From assembly GCA_937973635.1 (NCBI GenBank), contig CALJJZ010000047.1:1-64000 (forward strand): DNA of 64,000 bases, given 5' to 3'. Under the pieces are notes generated by a model that saw nothing but the letters and a program-made list of their open reading frames with translations, was not told the DNA's origin and ran no database searches. This stretch comes from an uncultured Bacillota bacterium (GTDB lineage: Bacteria > Bacillota > Dethiobacteria > DTU022 > UBA8154). Within the stretch, counting starts at the first letter, position 1; the number at the start of each line of letters is the position of its first letter. Position numbers and translations under genes: made by a program. Positions 57,741-64,000 of the stretch are shown here, one piece after another.

Positions 57741-59169
57741 ATTTTAGCTTTGTCATCTTTTTCCCCAAGGCACCGCGGAGCAGTCGCTCATAGTCTTCCG
57801 GCGTATCAATATCCTGCATAATACCCGGTATGCCTGTCTCTACCTGGCTTATCTCTGCTTCTGGCACGCAGGAAAGCAACTCCCGCCCGCCCGTATCCCC
57901 TTTAAGTTCCATCAGCCTGGGCCAGAGGCGCCGGTCAAAGAGGACAGGGTTACCCCGTTTACCCCGGTAGAGGGGCAGCGTAACCAAATCCCAGTGCCGC
58001 TGGTAGCTGTCGGTGAGGAGATCAAAAACCGCAGCCGGAACAAAGGGCTGATCGCCGAGGGCAAAGAGCACCGCCTGACTAGCCGGGTCAACTGCGGCCA
58101 GGCCTGCCTGCAGCGAAGAGGCCATCCCCTCCCGGTGACGGGGATTGACAACGATACGCACATTTTTGCCCCGGAAAAGCTCCGCCACTTTTTTTCTGTT
58201 CCGGGGACGGGTTACCAGGATTACCTCACGGACTGCCTCTGCCTGCAAAGCATGGTCAACGGCATGTTCTAGGACCGTTTTGGGGCCTAGGGGCAGCAAA
58301 AGTTTGTCCCTCCCCATCCGCTCACTCTTTCCCGCTGCCAGGACAACGCAGGCCACAGACGGCTCCCCGCCGGGGGGTAAAATAAACTTAACCGCCGCCG
58401 TTTCCTTTGCGCCGGTAAAAATTAAGGGGGCGACGCTTTTTAGGTCGGCGCTTTCCCGCAGAGCGAGGGCCGCGGCGCGGAAAAAAGCCCCGTCTCCCTG
58501 CAGGCGGTCCAGCTTATTCAGCACAGGGACGATACGGGCAGCGGGGGCAAGGCTGCCGCCCCGGGCAAGCATAAATTCCAGGTACTGCTTCAATATGGCC
58601 ACGTCCAGGAACTCTTTATCTTTCCCCCCGCTTTGCCGCGCAAAAAGCTCCGGACGATGTACCGTCTCCGCATCCAGCCGCGCCCCTAAGCCGTCCAGCC
58701 CGATCACGGCTATGACCAGGCCCGCAGCCGCCGGGATCACCGGCTCATAAGGGGCAAAGCCCTTGAGCGGCCGGCCCCTGGCTCCGTCTGCTTCTACCAG
58801 GTAGTGGGAATAGCCTCCCTGTCTGTAAAGTTTTTCCAGCAGGTCCGGCTCCACCCCCAGCAGCTTTCCCTCCGGCAGCAGAGCACTGCCCAGGGCCACG
58901 GCAGGATGGTGCGGCAGCAGCCCTTTGAGTTGCCTGGTTATCTCCCGGGGCGCAGCGCTTACAATCAGGGGCAACCCCCGGGGCGGATAAATTTTCGTGG
59001 TTGTGGTCAGGACTACCCTGCCTCCCGCCGCCGTAATCTCCCGGGCTAAAAGGCCCAGCAGGGTGGTCTTTCCCCCGCCGCCATAGGCGGCGACCATCTC
59101 CCTTTTTCCTATACCCAGTGCCCCTGCCAGGGTCACAGGGTGCCATTTACGGACCATCTTTCGCACCAC
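57739..59169 (-). CDS. Fused YqeC-like and MocA/MobA-like nucleotidyltransferase protein (Mo-hydroxylase maturation)
   Basis: N-term AAYGGGGKTTLLGLLAREITAAGGRVVLTTTTKIYPP...LVEADGARGRPLKGFAPYEPVIP (YqeC); C-term VACVVLAAGKSERMGRDKLLLPLGPKTVLEHAVD...FALGDQPFVPAAVFDLL (MocA). Confidence 0.92.
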   Translation of the reverse strand: MVRKMVRKWHPVTLAGALGIGKREMVAAYGGGGKTTLLGLLAREITAAGGRVVLTTTTKIYPPRGLPLIVSAAPREITRQLKGLLPHHPAVALGSALLPEGKLLGVEPDLLEKLYRQGGYSHYLVEADGARGRPLKGFAPYEPVIPAAAGLVIAVIGLDGLGARLDAETVHRPELFARQSGGKDKEFLDVAILKQYLEFMLARGGSLAPAARIVPVLNKLDRLQGDGAFFRAAALALRESADLKSVAPLIFTGAKETAAVKFILPPGGEPSVACVVLAAGKSERMGRDKLLLPLGPKTVLEHAVDHALQAEAVREVILVTRPRNRKKVAELFRGKNVRIVVNPRHREGMASSLQAGLAAVDPASQAVLFALGDQPFVPAAVFDLLTDSYQRHWDLVTLPLYRGKRGNPVLFDRRLWPRLMELKGDTGGRELLSCVPEAEISQVETGIPGIMQDIDTPEDYERLLRGALGKKMTKLK

Positions 59170-59186
59170 GCCTTTGGCTCCAGCTT

Positions 59187-59885
59187 TTAAAAGCCCCGCA
59201 GTTCAAAGATCTGCACATACTTACGGCAACGGAAAGCCAGGTCTTCCATCTCCTCCAGCTGCGGGGTCCAGACAGATTTAAGGGCGGGATCGATGAGGGT
59301 GTCAGACGGTTGAAACTTCTGTAAAACATAGTGGGAACAACCGGCAAGCTCCGCAGCAATGGCCAGGATATCCGCCGCCTGCAGCAGGCCGGGGACAAAA
59401 GTAGTGCGAAATTCGTGTTCCACGCTGCTGTGGCGTAAAAGGGTTACCGTGGAGAGCACCTCTGTATAGTCTACGGGCACACCGCAGAGCTCGGCATATT
59501 TGTTGCGGGGGGCCTTAATATCCACCGCCACATAGTCCAGGAGCTCCGCTGTAAGGAGGAGCTCCAGCATCCGGGGCTGTGTCCCGTTTGTATCGAGCTT
59601 TACCTTCAGGCCCGTCTCCCTCACCCTGACGATAAAGGCGGGCAGGTCTTGCTGCAGGGTCGGTTCCCCGCCGCTGATACAGACGGCATCGAGCTGCCTG
59701 GCCCTGCGTTTTAAAAAATCCAGGATCTCCGTCTCTCCATAAGCAGGAAGGGTTTCCCCCGCCAGCACTAGATCCCGGTTAAAACAAAAAGGACAGCGCA
59801 GATTACAACCGGCGGTAAAAAGGGTGGCACAGATCTCACCGGGGTAATCGACCAAGCTGGTTTTGACCAGGCCGCGAATATCCAG
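59187..59885 (-). CDS. nrdG: Anaerobic ribonucleotide reductase activating protein-like radical SAM protein (NrdG type), proposed CTG start
   Basis: (L/M)DIRGLVKTSLVDYPGEICATLFTAGCNLRCPFCFNRDLV...; conserved N-terminus lies upstream of the TTG start in the track; no ATG/GTG/TTG between it and the in-frame stop TGA at 59892-59894. Confidence 0.85.
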   Translation of the reverse strand: MDIRGLVKTSLVDYPGEICATLFTAGCNLRCPFCFNRDLVLAGETLPAYGETEILDFLKRRARQLDAVCISGGEPTLQQDLPAFIVRVRETGLKVKLDTNGTQPRMLELLLTAELLDYVAVDIKAPRNKYAELCGVPVDYTEVLSTVTLLRHSSVEHEFRTTFVPGLLQAADILAIAAELAGCSHYVLQKFQPSDTLIDPALKSVWTPQLEEMEDLAFRCRKYVQIFELRGF

Positions 59886-59927
59886 GGCAGTTCATCTCCT
59901 CGCTGGAAAACTTTGCTCCACAGGGGT

Positions 59928-61613
59928 TTATGGTTCCCTTTCCCAGAGCACTGCCCGGGCAAAGGTCCGCCCCGCCTCCTTAATCACTACCTGCACTTCT
60001 TCCCCCACCATAGCCCCGGCCCCTTCAATATCAAGGACATAACCGTGCATGCGCGCGATCCCGTGCTCCGGGTGGGAGGCGTGGGTTCCCTCTACTTTGA
60101 CGCGGTAGATACCCCCTTCCTCCACAGGGAGGGCAAAGCGCTCCACCTCGTTGAGTTTGCCCATCATCAGGATCTTGTACTTCTCCAGGTGCATATTGTC
60201 GGAGCCGCGGATGAAGATATTCTTCCCTGTGGCCGCCTCCAGCTTTTTTAAGTAAAGGCCGCCGCTGCCGATGAGCAGAGCAGCGACTTCGCTGTTCATC
60301 TCCACCAGCACCGCCTCCACGTCTTTGCGCTGCAGGACCTTTTTTAATTCCCGTTCCACTTTGCCGCTGACCGCTTCCGGAGAGAGAATGCGCCCTTTGC
60401 CCTGGCAATAACTGCAGGGCTGCTGCAGGACCGCAGCAAGACCCTGGCGCACTTTTTTACGAGCTATCTCCACCAGGCCCAGGGAGGTTATCCCCAGCAC
60501 GTGGTTTTTGGTGCGGTCATGGGCCATGCTCTCTTTAAGTTTATCCAGGATGCGCTGGCGGTTTTCCTGGGAGCTCATATCAATAAAATCGACGATAATA
60601 ATCCCGCCGATATCACGCAGCCGGATCTGCCGCGAGATCTCCACCGCCGCTTCCAAGTTCGTTTTAAAGATCGTTTCTTCAAGGTTGTTTTTGCCCGTGT
60701 ATTTGCCCGTATTTACATCAATGACGGTAAGGGCCTCCGTTTCGTCAAAAACGAGATAGCCGCCGCAGTTCAGCCAGACCACCCGGTTGAGGGAACGCTC
60801 TATCTCGCTTTCGATGCCAAAATATTCAAAAATAGGGACTTTGTGGCAATAGAGGTTGACCCTTTTTTTCAAGGCCGGCGAGAGGCAGTCCAGCAGCTCT
60901 TTTATTTTGTGGTATTCCTGTTCATTGTCGATATGAAATTCATCAATACTGTCATTGAAAAGATCGCGGACGATGCGAAAGATCAGGGCTACATCCTTGT
61001 AAAGGAGGGCCGGGGACTTTTCCTTCCGGTAAAGGTTAAGGATGTTTTCCCAGAGGCCGTTTAGAAAATGCAGGTCGTGGTGCAGGGTCTCAGGCTCCAC
61101 CCCTTCCGCAGCCGTGCGGACAATTACGCCCACATCGGCGGGCCTGACGGCTTCCAGCTCCTTTTTCAGCCTTTCCCTTTCCTCCTGGTTAGCGATACGC
61201 CGGGAAACACCCACATAATTTAAGCCGGGCATCAGCACCAGGTAACGGCCGGGCAGGGTTATATGCCCCGTCAGGCGGGCCCCTTTGCTGCCAAAGGGTT
61301 CTTTCATCACCTGGACAAGGACTTCTTCCCCCACACGCAGCAGCCGCTGTATGGGCATACGCCCTCCTGGGGTATCGTTCCCCCGGGGCTGGGGGATCTC
61401 ATCCACATAGAGGAAGGCGTTGCGCTCCTCGCCGATATTGACAAAGGCAGCCTGCATGCCGGGAAGCACATTTTCCACCACGCCCTTGTAGACATTGCCC
61501 ACAAGACGCTGGCTAAGGGGCCGCTCAATGTAAATCTCCGCCACTTTACCGTTTTCAAGCAGCGCTACCCGTGTTTCCCTTTGCTCGTAGTTAACGATGA
61601 TTTTCTGCTCCAT
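59928..61613 (-). CDS. rng: Ribonuclease E/G
   Basis: IYIERPLSQRLVGNVYKGVVENVLPGMQAAFVNIGEERNAFLYVDEI...GGYLVFDETEALTVIDVNTGKYTGKNNLEETIFKTNLEAA...DIGGIIIVDFIDM. Confidence 0.97.
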   Translation of the reverse strand: MEQKIIVNYEQRETRVALLENGKVAEIYIERPLSQRLVGNVYKGVVENVLPGMQAAFVNIGEERNAFLYVDEIPQPRGNDTPGGRMPIQRLLRVGEEVLVQVMKEPFGSKGARLTGHITLPGRYLVLMPGLNYVGVSRRIANQEERERLKKELEAVRPADVGVIVRTAAEGVEPETLHHDLHFLNGLWENILNLYRKEKSPALLYKDVALIFRIVRDLFNDSIDEFHIDNEQEYHKIKELLDCLSPALKKRVNLYCHKVPIFEYFGIESEIERSLNRVVWLNCGGYLVFDETEALTVIDVNTGKYTGKNNLEETIFKTNLEAAVEISRQIRLRDIGGIIIVDFIDMSSQENRQRILDKLKESMAHDRTKNHVLGITSLGLVEIARKKVRQGLAAVLQQPCSYCQGKGRILSPEAVSGKVERELKKVLQRKDVEAVLVEMNSEVAALLIGSGGLYLKKLEAATGKNIFIRGSDNMHLEKYKILMMGKLNEVERFALPVEEGGIYRVKVEGTHASHPEHGIARMHGYVLDIEGAGAMVGEEVQVVIKEAGRTFARAVLWEREP

Positions 61614-61646
61614 TAAAAGCTACTCCGGATTAATTTTTCCAATTTT

Positions 61647-62345
61647 TTAATGCTCCTTACACCCGCAGAAAGCGGAGAGGGTTTCCCCCAGGGGCGTCTG
61701 GTAACCCGCCGCGTCCCTGACGAATACGGCCAGGCGCCGCACCTGTTTTAAGTTGTACTCCGGCGGCAGGAGGCTCAACACCTCGTCGGGGCGGGCACCG
61801 CCCTTATTGCCGGTAGCCAGAAACATGAAAAGTTTACCCTCTTTGCCAGTATTTTGCAAGCACAAATTATAGATAAACGGCCTGATATTGACCCGTCTAC
61901 TTGCATTTTTTCCTTTCCTTTCCACCTCAAGCACCGCCGCAGCCTGCAGCGCCTGCACAGCCCCGGCCAGGCCCGTTAAAGGGCCGGCAAAAACAGCCAT
62001 GTACAGCGCCCCTTCCACTAGGCTGGTAAGGAAAGGGGCCCGGGGGTCCGTTTCCTGCAGGCTGCGCACCGCCAGCTCCGGGGGAAGCTGCCGGTTTAGG
62101 GCCGCCAGGAGCTCCTCGCTGTCCTCCTGCCGGGTCAGTTCAAATTCCAGATATTCCCCGTCACTTTCTATGCCCAGGGCAAGGGGTGCGGCAAAACTCA
62201 GGCGCGGCTGGGGGTTAAATCCTTGGCTGTAAGCCAGGGGCAGGCCGGCCCGGCGCAGGGCCCGGATCAGGGTCCGCTGCAAGTCCAGGTGGGATAAAAA
62301 GGTAAATTCTCCCTGTTTGATCAAGACGGCTCGGTAACGGTACAT
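61647..62345 (-). CDS. TIGR03936 / DUF2344 radical SAM-linked protein
   Basis: MYRYRAVLIKQGEFTFLSHLDLQRTLIRALRRAGLPLAYSQGFNPQPRLSFAAPLALGIESDGEYLEFEL. Confidence 0.93.
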   Translation of the reverse strand: MYRYRAVLIKQGEFTFLSHLDLQRTLIRALRRAGLPLAYSQGFNPQPRLSFAAPLALGIESDGEYLEFELTRQEDSEELLAALNRQLPPELAVRSLQETDPRAPFLTSLVEGALYMAVFAGPLTGLAGAVQALQAAAVLEVERKGKNASRRVNIRPFIYNLCLQNTGKEGKLFMFLATGNKGGARPDEVLSLLPPEYNLKQVRRLAVFVRDAAGYQTPLGETLSAFCGCKEH

Positions 62346-62374
62346 AAAGTCAGCACCACCCCGAAAATATATTT

Positions 62375-64000
62375 TTAGCGGCCCTCCCCCGCCCCCTGCG
62401 GCAGTGGGCATTCTTCCAGGCCGCAGCCGGCACAGCTGCCGCTGCGGCAATCGGGCGTAATTTTTCCTTTTAACGCCCTTTGGTGTTCCCTGATAAGGTA
62501 GTCTTTGCTTATCCCCGTGTCAATATGGTCCCAGGGCAGGGGGTCTGTATAAGCGGGAGCCCAGCAGGCATACCGGGCGGCGCTCAGGCCCTCCCCGGCA
62601 AAGGCTTCCTCCCAGCGGGAGAGGGAAAAAGCATCGCCCCAAGCATCGAGGCGACTGCCCAGAGCGTAAGCCCTTTCTAGGACCGGGGCCAGCCTTCTGT
62701 CCCCTCGGGCCAGGGCCGCTTCGAGCAGGCTCATGGAGGGATCGTGCCAGGAAAAGCTTACGCCCTTGACCCTGCGCAATTCCCGGCGTAAAAAATCCTG
62801 CCGCTTTAAGATCTCCCCCATTTCCAGCTGGGGCTCCCACTGAAAAGGGGTATGGGCTTTGGGGACAAAAACAGAGACGCTGACATTGAGGGGAGACGGC
62901 CCTTTTTTGCGCCCGCCGCTGCGCCCCAGAGAGCTGATCTTCCTCACCAGCTCCACCATACCCTCCAGGTCGGCCATGGTTTCCGTGGGCAGCCCCAGCA
63001 TAAAATAGAGCTTGAGATGGCTCTGCCACTCCTTAAGCGCCACTGCAGCCGCTTCCAGGATCTCCTCCTCCGTCACCTTTTTATTGATAACATCCCGCAG
63101 CCTTTGCGTCCCCGCTTCGGGGGCGATGGTCACTCCGGCGGCCCTGCCTTTATGCAGGCTGCCGGCCAGGCGTACGGCGGAAGCAGCGGCACGTAAAGAA
63201 GGGAGGGAAAGGGTCAGATGCCTGCCGAAAAAATCGGCCTCCAGCGTCCCGATCAGCTCTCCGATGGCAGGATAATCGCTGCTACTAAGGGAAGAGAGGG
63301 ATAGCTCGGAAAAGCCCGTATTTTCCACAATGCGGCCCGCCTGGGCGCGCAGCTTGGCCACAGAACGTTCCCGTACGGGCCGGTAAACATAACCCGCCTG
63401 ACAGAAACGGCACCCCTGGGAGCAGCCGCGGAACAGCTCCAGCACCCCCCGATCATGGACGATCTCCATATAGGGAACGACAAAACATTCCGGGAAAACA
63501 GCCCCTTCCAGATCCCGGAGCACGCGCCGGCGCACCGGCAGCCGCGCCTCCGGCGCCAGAGCCTCCACGCCGGCGAACCTGCCCTCGCCGTCGTAATTAT
63601 CACAGTATAACGAGGGGACATAGATACCGGGAAGTTGCGCCGCCTCCCGCAGGAAGTCCTCCCGCGCCTGCCCGCCCTTTCTTTTCCATTCCCGGTAGAG
63701 GTCAAGGAGTTCGGGCAGGGCTTCCTCGCCGTCGCCGATGACCAGGAGATCAAAGAAAGGAGCCAGCGGCTCAGGATTATAGGCCAGCGGCCCTCCGCCC
63801 AGCACAAAGGGGTGCCCTCTCTCCCTCCGGCTGCTGTACAGGGGGATACGACCGCAATCCAGCATCATAAGCAGGGCTGTATAGTTCAGCTCATACTGCA
63901 GCGTGAAGCCCACCAGGTCAAAACGGTGCAGGGGGGTCCGGCTCTCCAGGGAAAAAAGGGGGACCCCCCGCTCCCGTAAAAGCCCCTCCAGATCGGCGGC
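62375..64000 (-). CDS. TIGR03960 family B12-binding/radical SAM protein (5' end beyond window)
   Basis: VLELFRGCSQGCRFCQAGYVYRPVRERSVAKL...SLSSSDYPAI...TIAPEAGTQRLRDVINKKVTEEEIL; frame open to the window edge. Confidence 0.95.
   Translation of the reverse strand, partial: AADLEGLLRERGVPLFSLESRTPLHRFDLVGFTLQYELNYTALLMMLDCGRIPLYSSRRERGHPFVLGGGPLAYNPEPLAPFFDLLVIGDGEEALPELLDLYREWKRKGGQAREDFLREAAQLPGIYVPSLYCDNYDGEGRFAGVEALAPEARLPVRRRVLRDLEGAVFPECFVVPYMEIVHDRGVLELFRGCSQGCRFCQAGYVYRPVRERSVAKLRAQAGRIVENTGFSELSLSSLSSSDYPAIGELIGTLEADFFGRHLTLSLPSLRAAASAVRLAGSLHKGRAAGVTIAPEAGTQRLRDVINKKVTEEEILEAAAVALKEWQSHLKLYFMLGLPTETMADLEGMVELVRKISSLGRSGGRKKGPSPLNVSVSVFVPKAHTPFQWEPQLEMGEILKRQDFLRRELRRVKGVSFSWHDPSMSLLEAALARGDRRLAPVLERAYALGSRLDAWGDAFSLSRWEEAFAGEGLSAARYACWAPAYTDPLPWDHIDTGISKDYLIREHQRALKGKITPDCRSGSCAGCGLEECPLPQGAGEGR

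Noticed and set aside
1-64000. CRISPR arrays, prophage or transposon genes
   Set aside because: No regularly spaced repeats and no integrase, transposase, capsid or Cas-like proteins seen in the ORFs.
59928-64000. TIGR03960-TIGR03936-Rng arrangement as novel
   Set aside because: This order is common in Firmicutes; only the absence of rplU immediately after rng is mildly unusual.

Overview
GC-rich Firmicutes chromosome segment, probably from an anaerobic, spore-forming clostridial (Peptococcaceae/Thermoanaerobacterales-like) bacterium. I infer this from SipL-like, Spo0E-like, Veg, GerMN-domain, CooC, AOR and Rng genes. No prophage, transposon or CRISPR array was seen. From 0 to about 14.4 kb lies a late flagellar locus, mostly on the minus strand: flgM-flgN-flgK-flgL-fliW-csrA-hypothetical, then an oppositely oriented HD-GYP gene, a MntA/HepT toxin-antitoxin pair, a giant flagellin, two more csrA genes, a possible small ORF, and a second flagellin cut by the window edge. 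The rest is mostly housekeeping: gapA, dapB, slipin/NfeD, csaB, pcm, ksgA, recD2, metK, fabZ, rmuC, AOR, YqeC-MocA, rng and radical SAM genes. It also holds a putative homocysteine-biosynthesis trio (DUF39, NIL-ferredoxin, UPF0280) and a six-gene operon combining a Dpp/Nik-type ABC transporter with an FmdE protein and a SAM methyltransferase. The most interesting observations are: (1) an apparently homologous insert domain shared by flagellin, FlgL and FlgK; (2) three csrA paralogs in one locus with long flagellin leaders and sigma28-type promoters; (3) the FmdE/methyltransferase/ABC operon; (4) the DUF39/NIL-Fd/UPF0280 trio; (5) a likely non-AUG (CUG) start in an NrdG-like activase gene. All assignments come from reading the sequence and remembered family motifs; no database search was run.
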